Below are positions 33,991-46,100 of a stretch of DNA of 64,000 bases, one piece after another. Source of the stretch: Astragalus membranaceus (Eukaryota > Streptophyta > Magnoliopsida > Fabales > Fabaceae); the NCBI GenBank assembly GCA_039519185.1, contig CM076849.1, positions 36,389,109-36,453,108 on the forward strand, read 5' to 3'. The stretch's first letter is position 1, and each line of letters opens with the position of its first letter. The notes beneath the pieces were generated by a model that searched no databases, had not been told where the DNA came from, and saw nothing but the letters and a program-made list of their open reading frames with translations. Made by a program: the position numbers and the translations under genes.

Positions 33991-36721
33991 TGTAACATCC
34001 CCAATTTCGCTAATTTAAATTATTTAAATTAGCAAGAGGTCAAGATGATTAATTAAGCATTTTTGATTAATTATCATATGGTGAGTTAATTGGGATTTTA
34101 AGCAAATAGGAGCACAGGGGTATTTTCGTCTTTTCCACACATTAATGAGTTTCGGCTAAACCATCCTCCACAGAACATCACTATATGCAATATGTGACCA
34201 TTGTATAAGTATTGTTGGATAAAAAATTGACTTAAGAAGAAATTAAGGAAGTTTAAGCAAAATTTGGACATAGGGGCATTATGGTCATTTCGCCCTTTTA
34301 AGTGAAGCTCAGCTGAAGCATTACAACACACTCAGCTTCATTTTCATCAAAACTCAGAAAACATGGTGAGAGAGAGGGAGGAGAAATTCAAGAGAGAGAG
34401 TGAGAAAGAAGTGAAGAGCTACACTCAAATCCTTCATGCATGTGCAATGTCTTTACACCAATCTCTTTCATTTTTCTTCCTCTTCAATTTGATACCAAAA
34501 ACACCATCATCACCCTTCTGAATTCCATTCTACCATTTCTGAAACTTCAAGGCCCAAGGTGAGAAAAAAATGGAGTTGGAGATGCAACAAGTTCTCCTTG
34601 AAGAACCATATTTTGTTGGAGAAACCCGTAGGAACCCTCTTCAGTGTTTAACCGATATCTCTCTGTGAACAGCTCGGATGAACATGATTCTTGATGATTC
34701 AGAAACTAGACAAGAAATTCTTCGGATTAGGCACAAGAATGAACCGATTTCATTGAGTATGGTGGAAGAAAAAGGAATTACAAGTTTCAGTTTTGGATTA
34801 GAGACAATTTTGACCCAGTCACCTTGTTTCGGGTGTATCTCCCAAGTTACTGGATGCATGCGTATGATCCTTTGACCATCAGAAAGTAGACAAAATTATC
34901 TACAGAATGGGCACTGGTTTGAAGGGTTTTGGCCACGATTTGACCAAGATACACGTGTTACAAAACTGCTCACTGATTCTGGAAAACGGATGCGAAATTG
35001 GAAATGTTGGTTCCTCAAATTTCGGATCGAATCGCCAAAGTTCGAGAGACGCCAATTCCGTAGTCAAGGAGGAAGTTCAGTAGCTGGATTTGTGATTGGT
35101 TGCTGTTCCGAAGTTCAGTTTCGAGTATCGGACGAGTTCGGTGCGAGTACGTGATTACGGGGATTGTTCGAGTGGTTACGGTTCGTGAGGACGTGATTTC
35201 TCGCGAGGTCGTCAAATCGGTGAGTTCTATACTCGGTTAGGGACGTTTTGTTGTCGAGTCATGTTATTTTCTGAAATGATACTATGGAAAATCCGCTTTG
35301 TGAAAACTTAACGAAAACGTTTTTATCGAAAAACCGTAAATCGCATAATTGCTCGGATTGATTGGATTGTCGATTTATGATATATATTGTTTGACTGTTT
35401 AATCGCTTTCGCTGGTCTGGAATAATAACTGTTATGTTGGGATATCGATCGGAACGAAATTGGAATCGGAACGGAATGGAATTTACTCATGAAAAGTCGG
35501 TTTTCTGGAAAACGGATGGAGACGCACGGATCGTGTGCCTATGTGCACGGGTCGTGCGCCCCCATCTGATGTTACACGAACTGAGTTTTTAAACACACAC
35601 GGATCGTGCGCCTAGTCGCACGGCTCGTGTGTATCCTTCTGGAACTTTTATTCAACAACGCTCGGATCGTGCGCCTAGTCGCACGGGTCGTGCGTATCTT
35701 TCTGGAAATCTTTTACATCTTTGTTCAACAGCGCACGGGTCGTGCGCCTACACGCACGGGTCGTGTGAGACCTTCTGATCTTCAAATTCAAAGTACCTTT
35801 TTATCCGTTCCAAATGATTCCAATTCTCTTCTAATCCATTCACCAAGGCCCCCCAACAATGTAAAGATATCGATGTCATGAGATTGAACATGTTTACTAG
35901 AAAACTTGTGTGTTATGAACAAAAATGGAAAACCGTACTTAGAGAACGCGAGAGGACATATGTCAATAATGATACACGGTACTTGACTGACATAATACAC
36001 GGTATTTGACTGATATGTTACACGGTACTTGACTGAAATGACTAACAGCCCATTGCGGGTACATGGATATATAATGTATAATAAATACAAGAGGAAAAAG
36101 GGTGACGACCCTTAGAGGTTAGCATACTAGGGGAGGGGAAGTCATGAGCCCCAAAACCTAGACTCAAGAATGTTTCCCCCACTAGAAATAGCGGGATGGG
36201 TTCACCAAAGTCAAGAAGTGCCTATAAAATAGGTAGACTTAGGTGTTATGCTAAAAACATGGAACAAAGATTGCATGCTTCATGAGTCGCTTAGGAGGGC
36301 CATGAGCATGAAGGTTACAGGAACTAAATGTAATTCCACGTGGTCGCTTTTTAGGACCACGAGTTCAAAACAAGGCATAATGAACCGCTAGAGTTAGTAA
36401 GGGGTCTCGATAGGACTCACTGAGATAATGTTTATCTCACCCTTCATATTTGTGGTTTTTACAGAGAAACAGGGAAAAGCAAACGCGACAAAGCACGGTT
36501 AGCTGGTGTGACTCTTGGAGTCATTGAAGACCTAGTTTCATGTTTTAGACCTTTGTCCCATTTATTGTTTCTATGTTCCGATTGTATAACTTTCGTTGTT
36601 TAAGTTGTAAAATCGTTTCCGCTACTTTATGTTTTGAGTATTGAACACCAGGATTATGTACAAGCCTTAAGTTTTGAAACTTAAGCATTTTCAGGAAGTT
36701 TATGAGGTTCAGAGAACCATT

Positions 36722-36792
<71 letters not shown>

Positions 36793-36899
36793 CGAGAGTT
36801 TTAGATGTGTTCAATATTTCAATAACAGGAAGTACTCTGATGTATGCCATTTAGTGCATTTCGGTAATTCTATATGTTAGAATTTATCGGGGTGTTACA
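33991..36899 (+). repeat. E3 LTR (middle, 5' of the second unit)
   Basis: 2909 bp, TGTAACATCCCC...GGGGTGTTACA. Followed by a tRNA-iMet PBS, so it acts as a 5' LTR, and preceded by the E3 purine tract, so it is also the 3' LTR of the truncated unit. Contains hairpin-forming GCACGG/TCGTGC repeats (35525-35770), a TATAAAAT at 36223 and a long TA tract (about 36724-36789) that is only about 14 bp in the other LTR. Confidence 0.92.
35525..35775 (+). repeat. E3 LTR GCACGGRTCGTGC repeat array
   Basis: Four paired units of about 40 bp such as CACGGATCGTGCGCC and CGCACGGGTCGTGCG, separated by spacers containing TTCTGGAA. Each half is an imperfect palindrome. The 3' LTR copy (51778-52005) has lost about 20 bp of the last unit. 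Confidence 0.85.
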
Positions 36900-36902
36900 T
36901 TA

Positions 36903-36914
36903 TGGTATCAGAGC
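36903..36914 (+). promoter_or_regulatory. E3 primer-binding site (tRNA-iMet)
   Basis: TGGTATCAGAGC, complementary to the 3' end of initiator tRNA-Met, three bases after the LTR end. This primer differs from the tRNA-Asp used by E1, E2 and E5. Confidence 0.9.
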
Positions 36915-37408
36915 AGTTCGACCTTGTCGGGCTTAGTTTAGTTTAGGGTTGAGTCGATTCCTTGTTAGTCCTTGTTGTGATTACACTTGTGATGCTAAGA
37001 GACATTGAGCCTGATCAACTCAATACTTGGTGTATCATGAGCGGAATTATGGAAGGATGACCAAGACGTAGTCCTCGACCAAGACCGAAGTTCCTTAAAA
37101 CCCATTTCATCTTAGGGAATACTGGAAAGGAGAAGGTAGTTAAGCCATCAACTCCGAGTGCAAAGTTAAAAGGTAACCTATCAAGGGAAAGAAAGTGCAG
37201 TTGTATGATTCCTCAAGATTCTCCAAGTGTTTTGCTGGTAGGAAGCCCAAGAGGTGGATGTCGTCCTAGTGCGACTCAGTGGTAATATTTTAAGAAAAAG
37301 GGTCACTCAATCCAGAGTCCCCAAAAAGAGGAAAAGAAAGAGTCAGATCAGCCTGCTTCAACTCGAGAGAGGGTTTACACTGCAGATGCTCAGAAAGTCA
37401 AGGCTACA
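36915..37408 (+). other. E3 leader, gag deleted, no intact gene
   Basis: Only about 500 bp separate the PBS from protease-end remnants, where E4 has about 1.3 kb of gag and protease. A 74-codon Lys/Arg-rich ORF at 37254 is not recognisable. Confidence 0.6.
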
Positions 37409-40400
37409 GACACTCCACCGAGAATGTGGATATTGTCCTAGGTATGAGATGAACGACTGCAAACCATGTGAATGTTGATTGTTTCATCGGACTATCGGTT
37501 TCGCCTCCGAGTCAGTGGAGCTGCAGCCGACCAATTCTGAAGTTGTTATCTCATTCACTTCAGCCAGTGACTGTTTGTTTCAAGGCGCAGAAGCTTATGT
37601 CATGACGTTGTCTGCATCCACTGAGACAGGTCTAGATTTATCTTCTGTGCAAGTTGCTAATGAATTTCTTGATGTGTTTCCTGATGAAGTTCCTTCGTTT
37701 CCTCCGGATCGTGAGGTGGAGTTTTCTATAGGGTTGGCTCCAGGCACTGGACCAATTTCTATAGCCCCGTATAGAATGTCGCCTTTAGAGTTGAGGGAAT
37801 TGAAAGTCCAATTGGAAGAGCTAATTTCCAAACGGTTTATCCGGCCGAGTGCCTCACCATGGGTGCTCCAGTGTTGCTTGTCAAGAAGGAGGACGGAAGT
37901 ATGAGATTGTGTATTGATGATCGTCAGTTGAATAAGGTGACTATCAAGAACAAGTACCCTCTACCGAGGATTGATGATTTGTTAGACCAATTGAGGGGAG
38001 CTTCTGTATTTTCAAAGATTGATTTGAGGTCTGGTTATCACCAAATCAGGGTTCGAGCTTTGGACGTCCCGAAGACCGCTTTCCGCACGAAGTATGGACA
38101 CTATGAATTTGTAGTGATGCCCTTCGGTTTGACCAATGCTCCAGCCGTATTCATGGATTATATGAATCGGATTTTTTAAATCCCTATCTGGATCGGTTTG
38201 TGGTGGTGTTCATTGATGATATCTTGGTGTACTCTAAGACAATTGAGGAGCATGTGCAACATCTTCGAATTGTTCCGAACGTACTCCGAGAGAAGAAGTT
38301 GTACGCTAAGCCGTCCAAATGTGATTTTTGGATGCTCGAAGTTAAATTTCTGGGCCATGTGATATCTCAGGCAGGTGTTGCAGTGGATCCCAGTAAGACT
38401 GAAGTTGTGGTAGACTGGGAACAACCATCTACGGTTACTGAGGTAAGAAGTTTCTTGGGATTAGCTGGGTATTATCGAAGATTCATTCAAGGATTTTCCC
38501 AGCTGGTTCTTCCACTCACTCGGTTAACTTGCAAGGGTCAGCCGTTTGTTTGGGACTCAGACTGTGATAATTGTTTCACGGAATTGAAGGACCGTTTGAC
38601 TTCTGCACCTATCCTGATTCTTCCAGATCCGTCCGTAGGTTTCCAAATCTATTGCGACGCCTCTGGTAAGGGTTTGGGATGTGTCCTGATGCAGAGTCAA
38701 CAAGTAGTTGCCTATGCCTCCAGGCAGTTGAAGCCGCACGAAGAGAATTACCCTACTCATGATTTAGAGTTGGCGGCGATTGTGTTTGCCCTAAAGATTT
38801 GGAGACATTACCTGTATGGGTCTCGTTTCGAAGTCTTTAGTGACCACAAGAGCCTTAAATATTTGTTTGACCAAAAGGAGCTGAACAACAGACAGAGGAG
38901 ATGGGTAGAATTCCTGAAGGATTACGATTTCGAATTGAAGTACCATCCTGGTAAGGCTAATGTTGTGGCCGATGCTTTAAGCAGAAAATCTATCCATGCT
39001 GCAGAGTTGATGATGCACGAGATGTCCTTGTTGGAATCGTTTAGAGACCTTAACTTGAGAGTTAAGTCAAGAAGGAACAAGTTGGTGTTGAGCCATATTC
39101 AGATTTCAAGTTCATTGAGAAATCTGATTCGCTCAGCCCAAGAAGGTGATGTAGAACTGCAAGCACAGAAAAGATTGCTGAATTACACCGAAGACGGTGA
39201 TGGCGTAATTCGTTTTGATGGTAGAATCTGTGTGCCGAATGATGAGAATGTAAAGAGGCAAGTTCTAGGAGAGGCTCATAAGAGTCAGTTCTCAATACAT
39301 CCTGGGTCTACCAAGATGTATCAAGATTTGAAGCAATTGTACTGGTGGCCGGGTATGAAAGTGGATATTGCAGAGTTTGTGTCTCAATGCTTGACTTGTC
39401 AAAAGGTTAAGATAGAGCACCAGAAGCCAGGTGGCCAGTTACAACCGTTGAATGTACCTGAATGGAAATGGGAAAGCATATCTATGGATTTTGTCATGGG
39501 ATTGCCACGGTCCCAAGCCGAAAATGATTCTATTTGGGTAGTGGTGGATCGCCTGACCAAGTTCGCTCATTTTATTCCAGTGCGTTCGAATCACAAGGTT
39601 GCTAAGTTAGCAGATGAGTATCTCAAGAATATTGTGAAGTTGCATGGAATCCCTACAAGTATCATCTGTGATCGAGATCCCAAGTTCACATCTCGATTTT
39701 GGAGAGCATTGCACATGGCGTTGGGAACAACTGTGTGTGTTAGCACTGCTTACCATCCACAGACAGACGGGCAGACTGAGAGGACAATCCAGACATTGGA
39801 GGATATGTTGAGAGCTTGTGTACTCGATAGTGGAGGCAGATGGGAGGATCACCTTCCATTGGTGGAGTTTTCATACAACAGTTACCATTCTAGTATCGGA
39901 CTGGCTCCATATGAAGCATTGTATGGAAGGAAGTGCAGAACACCATTGTGTTGGTGGGATATAGGCGAGCAGAGATTGTTGGGACCGATTTGGTCCCTGA
40001 GACTACGGAGAAGATCCGTCAGATAAGAGAAAGGATGAAAGCCGCGCAGAGTCGGCAGAAGAGTTATGCGGATAAGAGAAGAAGGCCGTTAGAATTCAAA
40101 GAAGGAGACCATGTCTTTTTGAGACTTTCTCCAACCATCGGAACCGGTATTGCTTTGCGAGCAAAGAAGCTCAGTCCTCGGTATGTCGAACCCTTCCAGA
40201 TTATCGAGCGAGCTGGGCCGGTAGCGTATCGCATTGCATTACCTCTAGAATTGTCCAGATTACACGATGTGTTTCATATATCGCGGTTAAGGAAGTATAT
40301 TCATGATCCGAATCAACCATTAAGTTATGAAGCGATTGACATCAGACTGGATTTATCTTATCAGCCTACTCCAGTCAGGATCATCGAACGTGGCGAGAAA

Positions 40401-40451
40401 ACGCTCCGGACGAGAGCAATTCCTATTGTCAAGGTGCTTTGGGACGGTGCC
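37409..40451 (+). pseudogene. E3 pol: protease end, RT, RNase H, integrase, frameshifted
   Basis: Residual protease end at about 37425 (VDIVLGM), then a pre-RT linker (VFPDEVPSFPPDREVEF), RT (RQLNKVTIKNKYPLPRIDD, MPFGLTNAP, FIDDILVYSK), RNase H (YCDASGKGLGCVL), integrase zinc finger (SIHPGSTKMYQDLKQLYWWPGM ... CLTCQ) and the DDE core. Frameshifts near 37857 (one G short in SPWGAP), 38177, and about 39990. The last part is split by E4 and ends at TGA 50194-50196. Closest relative here is the E4 polyprotein. No functional enzyme expected. Confidence 0.85.
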
Positions 40452-43039
40452 TGTAACGCCCCAAAATAATTTAATTATTTATTTAATTAAATTATTTAAG
40501 GCTTACAATATTTATTTAATTTAATTAAATAATTCAAGGTTTAATGTATTTATTTAATTTTAAATTATTAGGAGGTGTTGTCTCGAATTAGATGGTGCAC
40601 GGAGCCCATGACCCACAAGTGAGCCCATGACCCATTGGATAGTCATAGGATTCGACTCACTATGGGTCTTGTGACTTAGTGGCATTTTTGTCTCAATTGT
40701 GAAAAGAAAGAAAGTAACGTAAAAGAGAGGAGAAGTGAGAAGAGAAAAGTTGCGAATAGAAGAGGAGAAGTAGAAGAAAGGGGCGAAGCTCAAAGAGAAG
40801 AGGAGGAGGCTCAATTGTGATTCGCATTTTTCCTTGGAGCTTGGCTATCAAATTCGAAATTCACAAGGTTAGGGGGTCCTCTTTTTATCTTTAATGGCTT
40901 ATGCGAATTGTAGTGCCTAGGGTTAGGTTCTAGGATAAATCATATGAATGAATTGCGTGTTGATTGAATTAATCGTAGTGTTGTAATATATGATCATGGA
41001 TTGCCTATGTTGAAAATCGCATGAATTGATGTTTGATTATTGCAAAATGTGAATTGTATGTCATATGTTTGAATATATGACTTGTTGACACTTGTTTGTT
41101 GAAAAGTGAAAATCATGGTGACCCTTAGTATCATATATGTAATTGGGCGTTTTGGTGAATTTTAATTGGTAATTTAGAGTGGGAAAATTTCCGTTTGGAT
41201 GCCCCTAGGCGCCTTAGGCGCCATATGGATTGTTGCTGAAAATTCTGTTTTGCGCCATGGTCATGGGCGCCAAGTGCCCAGCAGTGTGCTGCGCCAGTTT
41301 TCCAAAATTCTGTGTCACTGTGTTGCCCGTGTTGCTGTCCCTGTTGCCTGTGTTGCTGTCCCTGTTGCCTGTGTTGCCTACTGTGTTCCCTGTGCTGCCA
41401 GTTTTGGCACTTGTTGCTTGTGTCATGGGCGCCAAGGGCCCCAAAGTTCTGGTGATAGTTTTGTGAAAATTGTTTTCAGGTTTTTATACTTGGGTAAAAT
41501 GGCTCATGAAAACTGATTTTGGTCAAGAAAGGAGTTGAGTTGCGTAATTTCACTAGGTGCCTAGTGCATGGGCGCCAAAATTAAAGTTCAGTTTTTGATA
41601 AAATTTTTATTGAGTTATCATGTCCTGAGCATTTGGCTCGTGTAAAATGAATTTCGAAGCAAAATGAGTTGTGTAGCATGTTGGCCTTAGGCGCCTAGTG
41701 CTTGGGCGCCATGTTGCTGCTGTTCCCTGGGTGTTGCTTCTGGGCGCCAGCGCCTATGTGCGCGTGTTGCCTCTTGGGCGCCTAGCGCCTGTGCGCTGTT
41801 GCGCGCTTGTTCCCCTGGGCGCCTAGCGCCTGTGCGCTGTTGCGCGTGTTGCTCCTGGGCGCCAAGCGCCTATGCGCCTGTGCGCTGTTGCGTGTTGCCT
41901 CTCCTGGGCGCCAAGCGCCCATGCGCCAAGCGCTGTGTTGCCCCTGGGCGCCCAGCGCCCATGCGCCTGTTTCCAGAATGTCTAACATTTTTCCTAAACT
42001 GTTTTTAATATAACTTTTGACTCGGTTATCCAAATCCAACGGTTCAAAATGCGTTTTGAAGCTAATTTCAGTGCCTATCCAATAGTCTCAATTTTATGCA
42101 AAAATAATTTATTTTCACTGGTGTTTCTGGCTGAGGGTGTTCAAGTGTCCAAATGGCTATTTTTACCCACTTTCCCTATGTTGTGTCAATGTCCTAAGCT
42201 GGTCTATTTGAATTGGTGTTGGTGTGAGTGGTGAGCTGAATAGGTGAGTGTGATAAGGTGAGATTGGTGAGCAGAGGCTACGGCCTAATTTTAATGAGGT
42301 GAGCTGATTAATATACAATGGGGAGATCATGAATTTTAAATGATGAATTGCTTGGACTTGGTGTGTTGTAATGCATTCCCATAGCATCTCATGGACATAT
42401 GCATTATTGGTGAGCAGAGGCTACGGCCTAATTTTGATTTGGTGAGCAGAGGCTACGGCCTATTTGTATTGGTGACGGATCCGACATGCATGTACCCGTG
42501 GAGTTTGGGTTGCATTACATACATATTCATATATTATATAGTGCTGTTTGGAATTTAGTATGCTGATGCGAATGTTTCCTATTGTTATGAATTGGTGTGC
42601 CTGGTTTCCTTTTCCTATGCAGTGCTTAATTCTCATATGTTATTAATTATGAAAAGAGACTCACCCTACTGCTTTTATGTTGCTTCTTATGTCGGCAACG
42701 TGCAGGTAATAGCGAGTGAAGGATTTCTTATGCCTTCGTCTGGTAGGAAGTGTCACGCTCTGATACGTAGCACCAGGGGGGGTGTCCTTATGTTTATGCT
42801 TTATTTTCCTAAAACTGTTAGTTTTCATTGGTGATGTATTGGCTTTAATTTTGAACTGATTATTATTCCGCTGCTGATGGTGATTGGATTTAGTTGATGC
42901 GAACTAAACCTTTTCCTTATGGTGTTATGTATCTTGATTTTTATGAAGTAAGTGTAGCACTCACTTTGATTGTTTTCAAAAAAAAAAAAAGAGACTCTGA
43001 TTTTATTAAAAGTAAAGTTATTAGAAAAGGGGTGTTACA
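40452..43039 (+). repeat. E4 5' LTR
   Basis: 2588 bp, TGTAACGCCCC...GGGGTGTTACA. Starts with AT-rich inverted stretches (TTTAATTATTTATTTAATTAAA). Holds 21-bp tandem repeats of TGTTGCTGTCCCTG type (41330-41400), a GGCGCC array (41196-41970), three copies of GGTGAGCAGAGGCTACGGCC (about 42265, 42410, 42441) and a short poly(A) near the end. Confidence 0.95.
41690..41970 (+). repeat. E4 LTR GGCGCC array
   Basis: At least eight units of the form TGGGCGCCNAGCGCC with interspersed TGCGCCTGTGCGCTGTTGCG, each half palindromic. The same array recurs in the 3' LTR at 48770-49050. ORFs called through it on either strand are shadows. Confidence 0.85.
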
Positions 43040-43043
43040 TTAG

Positions 43044-43057
43044 TGGTATCAAAGCAG
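43044..43057 (+). promoter_or_regulatory. E4 primer-binding site (tRNA-iMet type)
   Basis: TGGTATCAAAGCAG, one mismatch to the usual TGGTATCAGAGC, four bases after the LTR. The leader to the ATG at 43158 is about 100 bp. Confidence 0.85.
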
Positions 43058-43157
43058 TTCGGTCTGTCCGGCCAAGTCGTCTTGTCATAGTGTCTTATGA
43101 CAAATAGAATTGTTAGATTAGTCTAAATTTCTGTTTGTGCTGCAGTGATAGTTTGAA

Positions 43158-46100
43158 ATGGCCAGACGGGACGATGCTGCACTTGCTGCTGCCTTGCAGG
43201 CTATAGCCGGGGCGATGGGTAATATACCCGGTGCTGTTAATGATGGGACGCGCAATTTGGCTACGTTCCAGAGAGAGAATCCACCTGTCTTTAAGGGCAA
43301 GTATAATCCAGATGGTGCTTTGGCATGGCTGAAAGAGATTGAAAGAATATTCCGGGTCATGGATTGTGATGATGCGCAGAAGGTCAGGTATGGTACCCAT
43401 ACACTGGCAGAGGAAGCTGATGATTGGTGGATGGAGGTGAGGCAGAGGTTAGAAGTTGCTAATGAAGAGATAACTTGGGCTGTTTTCCGCAGAGAGTTCT
43501 TGCGGAAATATTTTCCTGAAGATGTGAGAGGTAAGAAAGAAATAGAATTCCTTGAGCTGAAGCAAGGAAGCATGTCAGTGACAGAGTATGCTGCCAAGTT
43601 CACTGAATTGGCTAAGTTTTATCCCCATTATGCGGATGCTGATTCTGAGTTCTCAAAGTGTATCAAGTTTGAGAATGGGCTGAGGGCTGATATTAAGAAG
43701 GCTGTGGGGTACCAGAAGATTCGGGTATTCGCTGATTTGATCGACAGTTGCAGGATATATGAGGATGATAGTAATGCTCACTCCAGGGTCATGAAGGATC
43801 TGAGGGGTAAATTTCAGAACCGGGGTAAACCGTATGAGGCTCCAGCTGGTAAGGGTAAGCAGAGGTATGCTGACAATAAGAAAGCAAGTGGGGGAGATGC
43901 CCCTGCGAAGGTTGTGTGCTACAGGTGTGGCAAGCCGGGTCACAAGAGTTTTGACTGCTCAGATAATAAATGTTTCAAATGCGGTAAAGAAGGTCACGTG
44001 GCTGCAAAATGTGAGAAAAGGGATGTGGTGTGCTACAATTGCGGGGAATCAGGTCATATTAGTACTAGGTGTACTAAGCCGAAGAAAGAGAAGTCCCATG
44101 GAAAAGTGTTTGCTCTCGCAGGATCAGAGGATACTAATGAGATTAGAGGTACATGTTTTATTAATGGTATTCCTTTGATTGCTATTATTGATACTGGTGC
44201 TACGCATTCATTTATTGCTGCTTTGTGTGCTGAGAAATTGGACCTTGTTTTATCTTCTATGATGAGAGAGATGGTTATTGACACTCCAGCTAAGGGTTCA
44301 GTAACTACCTCTCTTGTGTGTGCTAAGTGCCCTCTGTCAATCTTCGGCAGAGATTTTCTTGTTGATCTTATTTGTTTGCCGTTGGGAGGGTTGGATGTCA
44401 TTCTTGGTATGGACTGGTTAGTGCATAACCATGTGCATATTAATTGTTTCCGGAGGTCTGTGAGTTTCTTTCCTCCTGAAGAGGAAGAATCGGTGTTGTT
44501 GCCTGCTGGTCATTTGCATAAGGTAATGAAGGAGGGAGTTCATCTGTTTGCTTTGATGGCGTCATTGTCTGCTGAGAATCAGGCAATCATTGAAAGGGTT
44601 CAAGTAGTGTGTGAGTTCCCTGAAGTGTTCCCAGATGAAATTCCAAGTGTTCCGCCAGAGAGGGAGGTTGAGTTTGCCATTGACCTTATACCTGGTACTA
44701 GGCCTGTGTCTATGGCACCGTACCGAATGTCAGCCTCAGAGTTGTCTGAATTGAAAAAGCAATTAGAAGATCTGCTTGAGAAGAAATTTGTAAGGCCAAG
44801 TGTGTCACCGTGGGGTGCTCCGGTATTGTTAGTGAAAAAGAAGGACGGGAGCATGAGACTTTGTGTCGATTATAGGCAATTGAACAAAGTGACAATAAAG
44901 AACAGGTATCCGCTTCCCAGAATTGATGATCTGATGGACCAGTTGGTAGGTGCTAAGGTGTTTAGTAAAATCGATTTGAGGTCAGGTTATCACCAGATCA
45001 AGGTAAAGGATGAAGACATTCAGAAAACCGCTTTCAGAACGAGATATGGGCACTATGAGTATTCTGTGATGCCGTTTGGTGTTACCAACGCGCCGGGTGT
45101 GTTTATGGAGTACATGAATCGTACTTTCCATAGTTACTTGGATCGGTTTGTCGTTGTGTTTATTGACGACATTCTGGTGTATTCTAAGACAGAAGAGGAG
45201 CATGTAGAACATTTGAGGTTAGTGCTAGAAGTGCTGAAAGAAAAGAAATTGTATGCAAAATTGTCTAAGTGTGAGTTCTGGCTGAATGAAGTAGGTTTCC
45301 TTGGTCATATTATCTCTGGTAATGGTATAGCTGTGGACCCAGCCAAGGTTGATGCTGTGTCTCAATGGGAGAGCCCGAAGTCAGTTACAGAAATCAGAAG
45401 CTTCTTGGGATTAGCTGGTTATTATAGGAGATTTATTGAAGGTTTCTCGAAGTTGGCACTTCCGTTGACTCAATTGACGTGTAAGGGAAGAGCTTTTGTG
45501 TGGGATGCACGCTGTGAGGAGAGCTTCAATGAGTTGAAGAAGAGGTTGACTACGTCGCCCGTTTTGACTTTGCCTGTTCCTGATCGACCGTTTGTAGTAT
45601 ATTGCGATGCTTCCAAGATGGGTTTGGGAGGTGTATTGATGCAAGAGGGTAAGGTAGTAGCTTATGCGTCCAGACAGTTGAGGACCCATGAGAAGAACTA
45701 CCCTACTCATGATTTGGAACTAGCTGCAATTGTGTTTGTGCTGAAAATTTGGAGGCATTATCTGTATGGTACCAGATTTGAAGTGTTTAGCGACCATAAG
45801 AGTCTGAAATACTTGTTTGATCAGAAGGAGCTAAATATGAGACAGAGACGTTGGTTAGAATTGCTGAAGGATTATGATTTCGGCTTGAACTATCACCCCG
45901 GCAAAGCTAATGTCGTGGCTGATGCTTTAAGTCGGAAGAGTTTGCATATGTCGGCTATGATGGTGAAAGAGTTAGAATTGATTGAGCAGTTTCGAGACAT
46001 GAGTCTGGTTTGTGAAGTGACACCGCAGAGTGTCAGATTGGGGATGTTGAAGATCGGAAATGAATTTTTGGTTAGTGTCCGAGAAGCACAAAAGTCAGAT

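Noticed and set aside
41199..42013. ORFs in the E4 LTR (also 48279-49093), rich in Cys, Ala and Pro
   Set aside because: They are translations of the tandem repeats and GGCGCC array, on both strands, with no coding signature.
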